From VXRJ01 sp964636705 (lineage in GTDB: Bacteria > Acidobacteriota > Vicinamibacteria > Vicinamibacterales > UBA8438), in contig CAZWUJ010000017.1 of NCBI GenBank assembly GCA_964636705.1, forward strand, positions 15,318 to 79,317: a stretch of 64,000 nucleotides of DNA, written 5' to 3'. Below the pieces are notes generated by a model. The model saw only the letters and a program-made list of their open reading frames with translations. It was not told where the DNA came from and ran no database searches. Of the stretch, positions 29,387-39,769 are shown piece after piece. Position numbers and translations under genes: made by a program. Position 1 is the stretch's first letter. Each line of letters opens with the position of its first letter.

Positions 29387-30235
29387 ATGCCGACGCTCTG
29401 TCCGCTGACGCCAGTGATCGGCGCGGCGGTGTCCGGCATCGATCTCGCCCGTCCGCTCGACGAAACGACTCTCACGTGGCTGCAGGAGGCCTGGACGAAG
29501 CACCTGGTTCTCTTCTTTCGCGATCAGCGGCTGACCTTCGAGCAGCACAAGGCGCTCGGGCGCTGCTTCGGCGAGTTGCACATTCATCCGGCCGCGCCCA
29601 AGGACGCCGAGCAACCGGAGATTCTGGTCGTTCATGGCGACGACAAGGTGGAATTCGTCGCGGGCAGCCTGTGGCATTCCGACGTCTCGTGCGACCAACT
29701 GCCGCCGATGGGCAGCATCCTCCGGATCGAACAGGTGCCTTCGTGCGGTGGCGACACCCTGTTCGCGAACATGTACGCAGCGTACGAAGGACTCTCGGAT
29801 CGGATGCAGCGCTTGCTTACCGGGCTGACTGCCGTCCACGAGGGCGAGCAGTACTACCGCGGCCGGTACGGCGCCGGAACGTTGCGCGACAGCGACTACC
29901 CCTCAGCCGAACATCCCGTGATCCGGACGCATCCGGTCACCGGCAGGCCGGCCCTCTATGTGAACGAGGGCTTCACGACCCGGATCAAGGGATTGCCGCT
30001 AGCCGAAAGCGATGCGCTGCTGGCGTTCTTGTTCCGCCACTGCGCCCTGCCCGACTACCACTGCCGTTTCCGGTGGGAAGCCCATTCGATGGCGATGTGG
30101 GACAACCGCTGCACCCAGCACCTGGCCATCTGGGACTACTACCCGGAAACGCGTCACGGTTACCGCGTGACGATTGCCGGCGACGCTCCGTACCATGACC
30201 CGGAACGCGCGCCGACCCCCGGGCCTGGACGCTGA
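29387..30235 (+). CDS. TauD/TfdA-family Fe(II)/2-oxoglutarate dioxygenase
   Basis: 282 residues. The iron-binding triad is visible as His97 and Asp99 (LWHSDV) with His245 (CTQHLAIWDY). Arg256 or Arg260 (ETRHGYRV) is the likely 2-oxoglutarate ligand. The N-terminus (PLTPVIGAAVSGIDLARPL) is typical of taurine and 2,4-D dioxygenases. The substrate cannot be told; there is no sulfonate transporter nearby. It lies 16 nt after the DinB-like gene and is convergent with the anion transporter. Confidence 0.9.
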   Translation: MPTLCPLTPVIGAAVSGIDLARPLDETTLTWLQEAWTKHLVLFFRDQRLTFEQHKALGRCFGELHIHPAAPKDAEQPEILVVHGDDKVEFVAGSLWHSDVSCDQLPPMGSILRIEQVPSCGGDTLFANMYAAYEGLSDRMQRLLTGLTAVHEGEQYYRGRYGAGTLRDSDYPSAEHPVIRTHPVTGRPALYVNEGFTTRIKGLPLAESDALLAFLFRHCALPDYHCRFRWEAHSMAMWDNRCTQHLAIWDYYPETRHGYRVTIAGDAPYHDPERAPTPGPGR

Positions 30236-30281
30236 GGGCTGCGGGGTAGGCAGAGCTTCCGACGCTCCACGAGGGGGCGCA

Positions 30282-31730
30282 TCAACCGCCGAGAAGCAGC
30301 CGCACCCCGCCGACCGCAACGGTCACGCACACGGCGGCGGCAAGCGTCATCGCGATGCCCACCCTCGCCATGTCCCGAATCGTGAAGTAGCCGGCGGAGT
30401 AGGGAACGACGTTCGTCGGGCTTTCCGTCACGAGAATGAAGGCGAGCGTCGACGTGAACGCGGCAGGGGCCGCGATCATCCAGACGTCGAGTTGGAAGTC
30501 CTGCGCCAGGGCGATCAGGATGGGCATGATTATCGCGCCGGTCACCGTGTTGCTCGAGAAGGCCATGTGCAACGCCGCCACCACCAGTACGATGACGAAG
30601 GGCTGGAGCAGTTCCGGCACGTCGGGGAGGCGTCCCAACAGGACCTGCGCCAGCCAGCGTGCCGCCCCGGTGTCGAACACCATCACGCCGAGCGAGAGCC
30701 CGGCGACAATCAGAATGACACCGCCCCAATCCATGTCGCGCTGCGCTTCCTTCCAGCGCAGCACGCTGAGCCCGGGAAGAAACAGCAACAGCCCGCCGCC
30801 GAGCGCGACGGCCTGCGGCGGTGGATCGATAGCGCCACCGGTCCAGGCGGCAAGAAGAGGCGTCGTCAGCCAGACCGCGATCGTCCCCGCGAAAACCGCC
30901 AGGGTCCAGATCTCCAGCCTGGTCGGGGGGCCGAGCGCGTCGATGCGCTCCCGGATCTCCGCCTGCCCTATTGGCAGTCGGTCGAGCTCCGGCGGAAATG
31001 CACGGAGCAGCAGCCACCAACCAGCCGGGATCATCAGCAATAGCGCCGGCACGCCGTATGCCATCCAGCGCGCGAAGGAGATCTCGACATCCGCCAGCTC
31101 GCGCAGGTAGCCGACGGCCGCCAGGTTGGCGCCCGCACCGGCCGGCGTGCCTATGCCGCCGATCAGCGGGCCGAAGGCGCAAGAGATCATCAGCGCCCGT
31201 CCGAAGTTGCTCTTGAGCGGCTCGAGCTTCGCATCGCGGAGGACGCTGACGCCGAGCGGCATCAGCAGCGCCGCGACGGCCATGTCTGTGATCCACATCG
31301 AGAGCAACGCACCCACCACCAGGAAGCCGAGCAGCACCCGGTCGGTCCGGGTGCCGACCCTGTGCAGTACGTGCAGCACCAGCCGCCTGCCAAGCCCCGA
31401 GTGCGTGAACCCCGTCGAGAGAAACAGGACACCGATGAAGAACGTGACGAGCGGATTGCCGAAACCGGCCGCCACTACCGCCGGGTAGTCGGCAATCCCC
31501 AAAATGGGGATCAGCAACAGGACGACGAGCGCGGTAACCGCGAACGGGACCGCCTCGGTCACCCAAAGCGTGATGGCGAACGCCAGAATCGCGAGGCACG
31601 CCTTCCCGTTCGGTGTAAGGGCGATCTGTTCGCCCGCCCGCACGACCGGTGAGGGCTCGGGAAGCGCGTCTATCGCCAGCATCAACAGCAGAGCCAGGAA
31701 GATGGTGGCGGCACGGAGCGTGTCGGTCAT
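30282..31730 (-). CDS. DASS/SLC13-family anion:sodium symporter
   Basis: 482-residue inner-membrane protein with about 11-12 hydrophobic segments. Family features are LWVTEAVPFAVTAL near the N-terminus, the two substrate/Na+ motifs around SMWITDMAVAALLMPLG and AFSSNTVTGAIIMPI, and VTESPTNVVPYSAGYF near the end. Substrates of the family are dicarboxylates, citrate or sulfate. I chose the ATG at 31730 because the sequence upstream of it lacks membrane character. The ribosome-binding site is weak. It is divergent from ppk1. Confidence 0.88.
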   Translation of the reverse strand: MTDTLRAATIFLALLLMLAIDALPEPSPVVRAGEQIALTPNGKACLAILAFAITLWVTEAVPFAVTALVVLLLIPILGIADYPAVVAAGFGNPLVTFFIGVLFLSTGFTHSGLGRRLVLHVLHRVGTRTDRVLLGFLVVGALLSMWITDMAVAALLMPLGVSVLRDAKLEPLKSNFGRALMISCAFGPLIGGIGTPAGAGANLAAVGYLRELADVEISFARWMAYGVPALLLMIPAGWWLLLRAFPPELDRLPIGQAEIRERIDALGPPTRLEIWTLAVFAGTIAVWLTTPLLAAWTGGAIDPPPQAVALGGGLLLFLPGLSVLRWKEAQRDMDWGGVILIVAGLSLGVMVFDTGAARWLAQVLLGRLPDVPELLQPFVIVLVVAALHMAFSSNTVTGAIIMPILIALAQDFQLDVWMIAAPAAFTSTLAFILVTESPTNVVPYSAGYFTIRDMARVGIAMTLAAAVCVTVAVGGVRLLLGG

Positions 31731-31794
31731 CGGCGGGTGCCCATCGTAGCAAGGGAAACGCCTGGACGACTGATATGATTCTGGCGAATCGCCG

Positions 31795-33921
31795 ATGCAC
31801 GACACGACCGACGCCACCGGAGTCTCCACCGGCGCGGCTGCGGGTACGGCCATCCACGCCGGCGATCTCGAGGATCCGGCCCTCTATATCAACCGGGAGC
31901 TGAGCTGGCTCGAGTTCAATCAGCGCGTGCTGTTGCAGGCCGAGGATGCACGCCATCCCCTGCTCGAGCGCGTCAAGTTCCTGTCCATCGTCGCCAACAA
32001 CCTGGACGAGTTCTTCATGGTCCGGGTGGCGACGCTGCTCCGGAAATACCGGAACGACATCGAGGCCATCTCACCTGATGGCTTGAGCACCGAGCAGCAG
32101 CTCGACGCGATCCGCGTCCGGTCCAACCGGATGATGGCCGACATCGAACGCTGCTGGTCCGAGACGCTCCGTCCCCTGCTCGCCGCCGAGAACATTCAGA
32201 TTCTCGACCCGGCAGACTACACGCCAGCGGTAAAGCAGTATCTCCGCGACTACTACCGGCAGAACATTCACCCGGTGCTGACGCCGCTCGCGTTCGATCC
32301 GGGGCATCCGTTCCCCTTCATTTCGAACCTGAGCATGAATCTGGCGGTTGTGGTCGAACAGAGCGGCCACACGCGCTTCGCGCGCGTCAAGTTGCCCGAT
32401 GTTCTTCCCCGTTTCGTCCCGATTCCTCCGTCCGAGGTGGGCAGGGAAGGCGATACGTTCGCGCTCCTCGAGGACGTGGTGAAGCTGAATGTCGCCCTCC
32501 TGTTCCCGGGAGTCGATGTGCGAAGCGCGTACCTCTTCCGCATCATCCGCGACACCGACATGGTGATTCAGGAGGACGAGGCGGACGATCTGCTCGAGTC
32601 CGTAGATCGGACGCTGAAGGAGCTTCGCTACGGCGACCTGTCGCAACTGCTGGTCGAATCGTCGATGCCGGCTCGCGTCCTCAACATCCTCATCGAGAAC
32701 TTCGAGATCGATGAGGACATCGTGACGCGAACCGACGGGCGGATGGGGTATGGCGACTGGAACGCACTCACCCGGTTGCATCGTCCGCAGTTGAAGGACA
32801 CGCCCTTCTCCCCGAGCACGATCTGGGCAACGGAGGACGAAGGGATCTTCGACGCGATCCAGGAACGTGACCACCTCGTCCACCATCCGTTCGAATCGTT
32901 CTCCGCAGTGGAGACGTTTCTCCGGGTGGCCGTGGACGACCCACACGTCATTGCCATCAAGATCACGCTCTACCGGATCGGACCGAACTCACCGCTCCCG
33001 GACCTGCTGATTCGCGCCGCCGAGGGCGGGAAACAGGTAGCCGTACTGGTCGAACTGAAGGCCCGCTTTGACGAGCGGAACAACATCGTGTGGGCGAACC
33101 GCCTGGAATCGGCTGGAGTGCATGTCGTATACGGGATGGTGAACCTGAAGACACACTGCAAGCTCTGCCTGGTTTTGCGCAAGGAGCTGGACGGCATCGT
33201 CCGCTACGCGCACATCGGCACCGGAAACTACAACCGGGTGACGTCGCAGGTGTACACCGACTTCGGACTGTTCACGGCGCGGCCGAACGTGCTGGACGAA
33301 GTAACCGAGGTCTTCAACTACCTGACCGGCTATTCCAACAAATGGGACTACCGTGAACTGCTGGTTGCCCCGCATCACCTTCGGAAGGCGTTCACGGCAC
33401 TCGTGGAGCGCGAGGCGGAACATGCCCGCGCCGGCCGCGAAGCCGGGATGATCATCAAGAACAACTCGGTCGCCGATCCCGAGATGATCCGCGTCCTGTA
33501 CCGCGCATCACAGGCGGGCGTGCCCATCGACATGATCGTCCGGGGCGTCTGCTGTCTGCGCCCGGGCATTCCGGGCGTGAGCGAGACGATCCGCGTCCGC
33601 TCCGTCGTCGGCCGGTTTCTCGAGCACTCGCGGCTCTACTACTTCGTCAACGACGGCCAGCCCGAAGTCCTGATCGGCAGCGCCGACCTGATGGAGAGGA
33701 ATCTCGATCGCCGCGTCGAGACGCTCTGTCACGTCCGTGACGCTGGGGTTCGCGGCCATCTCCGGGACGTGGTCGTCGGAACGATGCTCACCGACACGGA
33801 CCGCACCACGGAGCTCCGAAACGATGGTTCCTACCACCCGGTCGCCGTGGAAGCCGGCGCCGAACCGATCAACGCCCAGGAGCGGCTGCTCGAGATCTAC
33901 GCCCGCCGGCCGCAGGAATAG
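31795..33921 (+). CDS. ppk1: polyphosphate kinase 1
   Basis: Reversibly transfers the gamma-phosphate of ATP to polyphosphate at the inner membrane. The 708 residues contain the N and head domains (YINRELSWLEFNQRVL, NNLDEFFMVRVA) and the two phospholipase-D-like catalytic domains. The autophosphorylated histidine is His454 in NLKTHCKLCLV. The C-terminal domain has EHSRLYYFVNDGQPEVLIGS and DLMERNLDRRVE. The length fits the family. The first 27 residues are a variable Ala/Thr/Gly-rich extension, so a downstream start is possible, but no better one is marked by a ribosome-binding site. Confidence 0.95.
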   Translation: MHDTTDATGVSTGAAAGTAIHAGDLEDPALYINRELSWLEFNQRVLLQAEDARHPLLERVKFLSIVANNLDEFFMVRVATLLRKYRNDIEAISPDGLSTEQQLDAIRVRSNRMMADIERCWSETLRPLLAAENIQILDPADYTPAVKQYLRDYYRQNIHPVLTPLAFDPGHPFPFISNLSMNLAVVVEQSGHTRFARVKLPDVLPRFVPIPPSEVGREGDTFALLEDVVKLNVALLFPGVDVRSAYLFRIIRDTDMVIQEDEADDLLESVDRTLKELRYGDLSQLLVESSMPARVLNILIENFEIDEDIVTRTDGRMGYGDWNALTRLHRPQLKDTPFSPSTIWATEDEGIFDAIQERDHLVHHPFESFSAVETFLRVAVDDPHVIAIKITLYRIGPNSPLPDLLIRAAEGGKQVAVLVELKARFDERNNIVWANRLESAGVHVVYGMVNLKTHCKLCLVLRKELDGIVRYAHIGTGNYNRVTSQVYTDFGLFTARPNVLDEVTEVFNYLTGYSNKWDYRELLVAPHHLRKAFTALVEREAEHARAGREAGMIIKNNSVADPEMIRVLYRASQAGVPIDMIVRGVCCLRPGIPGVSETIRVRSVVGRFLEHSRLYYFVNDGQPEVLIGSADLMERNLDRRVETLCHVRDAGVRGHLRDVVVGTMLTDTDRTTELRNDGSYHPVAVEAGAEPINAQERLLEIYARRPQE

Positions 33922-33938
33922 GCATCCAGGGGAAGGCT

Positions 33939-35447
<1,509 letters not shown>

Positions 35448-35516
35448 CTGAATCAGTCTCCTCGATCGTCTTTCCAGTCTATCTATCCTGTCATCCCGCC
35501 AGGAGCTTGCTCCGTA

Positions 35517-35561
35517 GAAGTTTCGCGCCAGCGAAACTTCCAACGCGCCCGCAAGGGCGCG
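35517..35561. repeat. two adjacent perfect hairpins between ahcY and the helicase gene
   Basis: The first is GAAGTTTCGC-GCCA-GCGAAACTTC (35517-35540, 10-bp stem). The second is CGCGCCC-GCAA-GGGCGCG (35544-35561, 7-bp stem with a GNRA-type loop when read on the plus strand). They fill the space between the helicase stop and the ahcY leader. Neither has a T-run. They may be a REP-like element, a stalling 3' end for the helicase mRNA, or both. Confidence 0.6.
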
Positions 35562-37106
35562 CTAGCGCCGCGACCGTCCACCGCGGCGGGGCCGGCGGCG
35601 CGGCCGGCCATCGGAAGGCCCGGCCGGATCCGACGTGCGCTTCTTTGGCGGCAGCCGCATCGAATCGGGTCGCTCCACGCCCGACTCGACCGGCGGCGCG
35701 TGCAGCGTCTCCTGATAATAGTCGTCGAGCAGCATCGCAATGATCTGGGACTCGTCCTCGTTCCCGGCCAATTGCCGCGCGAGGGGAACGAAGCGCCGGC
35801 TCCGTTCGGCCCGTAAACGGTCCCGCTCGCGGAGCCGCGCCTCGAGCAGCGTCGTCAGCCGCTCCGCCACGATGGCCGCGACATCGTCGTCGGACGGGAG
35901 GGGTCGGGCCTGGAACGCGATCCCGTACCGCTTGGCGATCTGATCGAGGTTCAGCCTCTCGGCCTCGGTCACGAGCGACAGGGCCGTGCCGGCGGCACCG
36001 GCGCGTCCGGTACGTCCCGCCCGGTGAATGTAGTCCTCGGCGTCCTCCGGCGGCTCGTACTGAATCACGTGCGACAGCTCCGGGATGTCGAGACCGCGCG
36101 ACGCGACATCCGTCGCGACGAGAAAGCGAAGCCTGCCTTCGCGCACCCGTTTCAGGATCCGCTCGCGGTCCGACTGCGACCGATCCGCACTCAACTCGTC
36201 CGCGTCGTAGCCGAACCGCTGCAGCACGACGGTGACGTAGTGAACGTTCTGTTTCGTATTGCAGAAGATGAACGCCGATGGCGGGTTCTCCGTCTCGATG
36301 ATGCGGATCAGCGCGCGATCCTTCTCCATCGGCGGTACGGAATAGAAGACGTGCTCGGTGTCGGTGACGTGGACGTGGTCGCGGCTGAGGGTCAGGAACT
36401 GCGGCTCCGCGATGAACTCTCGCGCCGTCCGCATGACCGACGCGGGGAATGTCGCGGAGAACATCGTGACGTGAATGGCGCGATCCGGCAGGTACGTCTG
36501 CACCTGCTTCATGTCGGGATAGAACCCCATCGAGAGCATTCGGTCCGCTTCGTCGAAGACGAGCATCTTCAGGTCGTTCAGGGAGAAGGCGCCGCGCAGC
36601 AGGTGATCGAGCGCCCGCCCCGGCGTTGCGACGACCAACTGCACACCTTCGCGGAGGGCCTTGATCTGCGGCTCGTACCCGACCCCTCCATACACTGCGG
36701 TGGATCGAAGGCCGCTGCCCTCCCACAAGAGAGCCGCGTCCGACTGCACCTGCCGGGCCAACTCGCGTGTCGGGACCAGCACGAGCGCTTGCGTGCGGTC
36801 CAGGCTACCGTCCAGGCGTTCCAGCATCGGCAGCAGGAACGCCGCCGTCTTGCCGCTTCCCGTGCGCGCCTGAATCACCAGGTCGCGCCCCGCCAGCAGA
36901 TACGGGATCGCCCGCGCCTGCACCGGCATCAGCGACGACCAACCCGGATGAGCCACGGCCGTGCGGAGACCGTCGGGTAACTGATCTATCGAGACTTCCG
37001 GAAGGGAATCCTGCGGTTCCGCGAGAGTGGATTGCAGTGGGGTCGGTGTGGGTGCGGTCAATGTCCGTGCGTCTGCAACTTCCTGTAGGGATTTCGTGGC
37101 ATACAT
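35562..37106 (-). CDS. DEAD-box ATP-dependent RNA helicase
   Basis: 514 residues with all core motifs: Q-motif region HPGWSSLMPVQARAIP, motif I ARTGSGKT, Ia PTRELA, II VFDEADRM, III FSATFP, V TDVASRGLDIP and VI HRAGRTGRAG. A basic Arg-rich tail (PRRRPRRGGRSRR) probably binds RNA. It most likely unwinds RNA during ribosome assembly or mRNA decay in the cytoplasm. I chose the ATG at 37106 over a TTG one codon upstream. There is no strong ribosome-binding site. Only 15 nt separate it from the dehydrogenase gene upstream on the same strand. Confidence 0.93.
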   Translation of the reverse strand: MYATKSLQEVADARTLTAPTPTPLQSTLAEPQDSLPEVSIDQLPDGLRTAVAHPGWSSLMPVQARAIPYLLAGRDLVIQARTGSGKTAAFLLPMLERLDGSLDRTQALVLVPTRELARQVQSDAALLWEGSGLRSTAVYGGVGYEPQIKALREGVQLVVATPGRALDHLLRGAFSLNDLKMLVFDEADRMLSMGFYPDMKQVQTYLPDRAIHVTMFSATFPASVMRTAREFIAEPQFLTLSRDHVHVTDTEHVFYSVPPMEKDRALIRIIETENPPSAFIFCNTKQNVHYVTVVLQRFGYDADELSADRSQSDRERILKRVREGRLRFLVATDVASRGLDIPELSHVIQYEPPEDAEDYIHRAGRTGRAGAAGTALSLVTEAERLNLDQIAKRYGIAFQARPLPSDDDVAAIVAERLTTLLEARLRERDRLRAERSRRFVPLARQLAGNEDESQIIAMLLDDYYQETLHAPPVESGVERPDSMRLPPKKRTSDPAGPSDGRPRRRPRRGGRSRR

Positions 37107-37121
37107 CAATTCTACGGGGAA

Positions 37122-38930
37122 TCAGTCGACGCCGAACGCCAGCAGGACATTACCGGGCCGCCCGCCGAAAGCAGCATATCCGGAGTTCACATAGACCATG
37201 CCGTCCACGACGACGGGACCCGGTCCGTTGATCGATCCGCCACTGGCCGGGACGCCGTTCACCGTGTCGTGGTCGCCGTTGGTATCGAACTCCCAGAGCA
37301 CCGAGCCGTTGTCGGCGTCGTAGGCCCGGAACAGGCCGTCCATGGCGCCGGAGAAAACGACGTTGGGAATCACCGTGATCGCGGCAAGGAGGGCCGGACT
37401 GCATCCGTCGCAGATGGGGGCGTGAGGCTCGGCATACCAGACCAGTTCTCCGGTCCGGAGGCGTATGGCCGCGAGCCCGCCCTGCTCCGGCGTCAGGAGG
37501 CCGGAGTTGGCGAAGTAGGCCTTCTCGGCATCGACCGCAAAACCCCACTCGATGCCGCCGAGCGCGCTGCCGGGTCCGACCTGGTAGCGCCAGGCGACCG
37601 CGCCGTCGCGATCCGGATCGAGCCCGAAACCGACGCCGGATTTCTGGCCGACCACGAGCAGATCGCGCCCGTCGCTCATAGTCACGAGTACGGGAGAAGC
37701 TCCGAAGTCGAAGTCAGGACCCGCCTCCTCCGGGCAGTTCGGATTGTCGCCGCCACAGTTGAGGATGAACGCGTCGTCTGGCGTGAACTGGTTTACCCAG
37801 CGCACTTCGCCGGTGTCGAGATCGAGGGCGATGATCGAGTTGCTCGTGGCCGCGGCCGGCTCCGTATAGGCGTTGCCGGTCGCCGCGTAGAGGACGCCCC
37901 GTTCGGCATCGACGGTCGGCGCCGACCAGACAGCGGCGCCGGACGGCCCCATGAGAAAGTCGCCCTCGGGATTGCGCCCTCGCGGCTCCGGCGCATCGTT
38001 GATGGTGTAGGTCTTCCACGCCACGTCACCGGTGGCGGGATCGAGCGCCACGACGCTTCCCCGGAACGTGCAGCAGGCGTACTCCGGGTCGGCCGCGAGC
38101 ACTTCTTCCAGCGACGAAACTGGCACGTAAAGCCGGTCTTCGTGAAGAACGGGCGCTCCCGTGATGCGGGCGCCTGGATGGTCGTCGACATCCTGCCGCC
38201 AGATCTCCGTGCCGGTCGCGGCGTCGAGCGCGTACACGTTGGCGTTGAAGTCTCCGAACAGGAGCGCGTGCCGTCCGTCCATCAGGCGGGAGACCGTCAT
38301 GGCGCTTCTGACGCCGCTCTGCGCGGCGAACGTCCAGTGGGTGCAGCCGGTCCGCGCATCGAGCGCGAAGACCTCGCCGTTCACGCTGGCGACGAACAGG
38401 CGTCCGCCGACGACAGTTGGCTGCGACTGCGCGGAAGCCACGTCGGCGTACCCGAACGTCCACTTGAGCCGCAGGCGCGGAACGTCGCCGGCCGCCAGTC
38501 CCGCGTGCTCGGCCGGCTGGAAGCGAGCGTTCCTTACGTCGACGCCCCAGCCGTTCCACTGCGCGCCGCCATCCAGCCCCGGCCAGTCCGCGGTGGACGG
38601 TACGCAGGCCCCGACACCAGGCCCGGCATCCGCGGCAACACTGCGCCCGGAGATGAATTCGGCGACCGCGCGCCGCTCTTCCGGGCTCAACTCCGCGCCC
38701 TGTTGCTGCATGACGCCGTCGGTGAGGCTGCCGACGATGGCGGCCGGCGCCATGGCTCGCATGTTGTCGATGGCCAGGGCGCGCGGCACGACATCGCCGA
38801 GATGGCATGCGGCGCAGTGTTCCTCGAAAAGCGCTCCGCCGTCCGGACTCTGGGCAGCGGCCGGCGCTGCGGCGGCCACTGCAGCCGCTACGCCAACAAC
38901 AATTGCGAGACTCGGGCGATAACGACGCAT
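37122..38930 (-). CDS. secreted cytochrome c / PQQ beta-propeller dehydrogenase (polyvinyl-alcohol-dehydrogenase-like)
   Basis: 602 residues. A signal peptide (ending PAAAQSPDG) is followed by one c-type heme site, CAACH near residue 40, and a PQQ-type beta-propeller. The propeller has W-motif repeats such as ALDAATGTEIWRQDV, ALDPATGDVAWKTY and ALDLDTGEVRWVNQ. The entry WNGWGVDVRNARFQPAEHAG resembles polyvinyl-alcohol dehydrogenases, which pass electrons from PQQ to the heme in the periplasm. A Cys-Cys pair (EYACCTFRG) may be the vicinal disulfide typical of quinoprotein alcohol dehydrogenases. The ATG at 38930 has GGAGG upstream. The substrate is unproven. Confidence 0.8.
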   Translation of the reverse strand: MRRYRPSLAIVVGVAAAVAAAAPAAAQSPDGGALFEEHCAACHLGDVVPRALAIDNMRAMAPAAIVGSLTDGVMQQQGAELSPEERRAVAEFISGRSVAADAGPGVGACVPSTADWPGLDGGAQWNGWGVDVRNARFQPAEHAGLAAGDVPRLRLKWTFGYADVASAQSQPTVVGGRLFVASVNGEVFALDARTGCTHWTFAAQSGVRSAMTVSRLMDGRHALLFGDFNANVYALDAATGTEIWRQDVDDHPGARITGAPVLHEDRLYVPVSSLEEVLAADPEYACCTFRGSVVALDPATGDVAWKTYTINDAPEPRGRNPEGDFLMGPSGAAVWSAPTVDAERGVLYAATGNAYTEPAAATSNSIIALDLDTGEVRWVNQFTPDDAFILNCGGDNPNCPEEAGPDFDFGASPVLVTMSDGRDLLVVGQKSGVGFGLDPDRDGAVAWRYQVGPGSALGGIEWGFAVDAEKAYFANSGLLTPEQGGLAAIRLRTGELVWYAEPHAPICDGCSPALLAAITVIPNVVFSGAMDGLFRAYDADNGSVLWEFDTNGDHDTVNGVPASGGSINGPGPVVVDGMVYVNSGYAAFGGRPGNVLLAFGVD

Positions 38931-39056
38931 CAGTCCTCCCGCGATCTGAAGAGAGGTCGGAAAACCTTGCCGGTGCGTGGCCGCGCGTTGCGACCGGACG
39001 CGCCATCGCATCCGGCGCACCGCTTAGGATAGCCTAGCGGGCCGAGGCACATTGGA

Positions 39057-39073
39057 GTAAGATGTAGTCTTAC
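39057..39073. promoter_or_regulatory. candidate operator of the VapBC-type module
   Basis: GTAAGA-TGTAG-TCTTAC is a perfect 6-bp inverted repeat that ends 4 nt before the antitoxin start codon. Antitoxins of this class bind such repeats to repress their own operon. A TAGGAT (39025-39030) just upstream could be the -10 box. It could equally be a short leader hairpin. Confidence 0.5.
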
Positions 39074-39077
39074 GACG

Positions 39078-39320
39078 ATGCGAACCACGCTTTCCTCGAA
39101 GGGCCAGATCGTGTTGCCGGTGGAGCTTCGCCGGCAGGACGGAATCGAACCCGGCCAGACATTCGAGATTGAGCGGATCGACCATGGAGAGTATCGACTG
39201 GTCTTCCAGGAGCCGGCGAAGAACCAGGGGTTGGTAGACACGCTCATGGCGTGCCCCGTGAAGGACTGGTTCACGCCAGTCCCCTCAGAGTCCACGTCAG
39301 AGATCGAACCGCCATCGTGA
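39078..39320 (+). CDS. AbrB/MazE-like antitoxin of a VapBC pair
   Basis: 80 residues. The N-terminal half is a SpoVT/AbrB-type DNA-binding swapped hairpin (MRTTLSSKGQIVLPVELRRQ, FEIERIDHGEYRLVF). The C-terminal half (KDWFTPVPSEST) is the probable toxin-neutralising tail. It overlaps the PIN-domain toxin gene by GTGA, the usual layout for translationally coupled toxin-antitoxin genes. An inverted repeat just upstream suggests autoregulation. Confidence 0.85.
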   Translation: MRTTLSSKGQIVLPVELRRQDGIEPGQTFEIERIDHGEYRLVFQEPAKNQGLVDTLMACPVKDWFTPVPSESTSEIEPPS

Positions 39321-39724
39321 CGTATCTCGTCGACGCCAACGTCCTCTGCGAAGCTACGAAACGGACCCCCGATCAACGTGTCATCGGCTGGTTGCGCAAC
39401 CACGAACGGCGGCTGGTCGTCGATCCGGTAGTCCTCGGCGAGATACGCTTCGGCATCCTTCTCCTGCCATCTGGGGTCCGCCGCCAACGTCTCGAACGTT
39501 GGTTCGACGAAGTCGTTCGCAGGACTCACTGCGTGGCCTGGGATTCCGAAACGGGACTGTGCTGGGCAGAATTGCTGGCTCGGCTCCGGGCGGCCGGCAC
39601 GCCGATGCCCGTCAAGGACAGTCTCATTGCCGCAACGGCACTGACCCACGGGTTTCCGTTGGCGACGCGGAATCGCCAGGACTTCGTGGCGAGCGGCGTG
39701 GATATCGTGGATCCGTTCGCCTGA
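39317..39724 (+). CDS. vapC: PIN-domain toxin (VapC family)
   Basis: 135-residue RNase toxin. The acidic metal-binding residues of the PIN fold are visible: Asp in VTYLVDANVLCEATK, Glu in VLGEIRFGI, Asp in VKDSLIAATALTHG and Asp in TRNRQDF. It probably cleaves tRNA or rRNA when the antitoxin is lost. The GTG at 39317 overlaps the antitoxin stop (GTGA). All catalytic residues are present, so the module looks intact. Confidence 0.88.
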   Translation: MTYLVDANVLCEATKRTPDQRVIGWLRNHERRLVVDPVVLGEIRFGILLLPSGVRRQRLERWFDEVVRRTHCVAWDSETGLCWAELLARLRAAGTPMPVKDSLIAATALTHGFPLATRNRQDFVASGVDIVDPFA

Positions 39725-39769
39725 TACTCTGACCGGCTACCAGGTTCCCAGTTCCATAGCCCAGCGCCC

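Noticed and set aside
31160..31956. Alternative upstream start for the DASS transporter, or a second membrane protein
   Set aside because: The upstream extension is not hydrophobic and overlaps the divergent ppk1 start region; the ATG at 31730 gives the normal transporter N-terminus.
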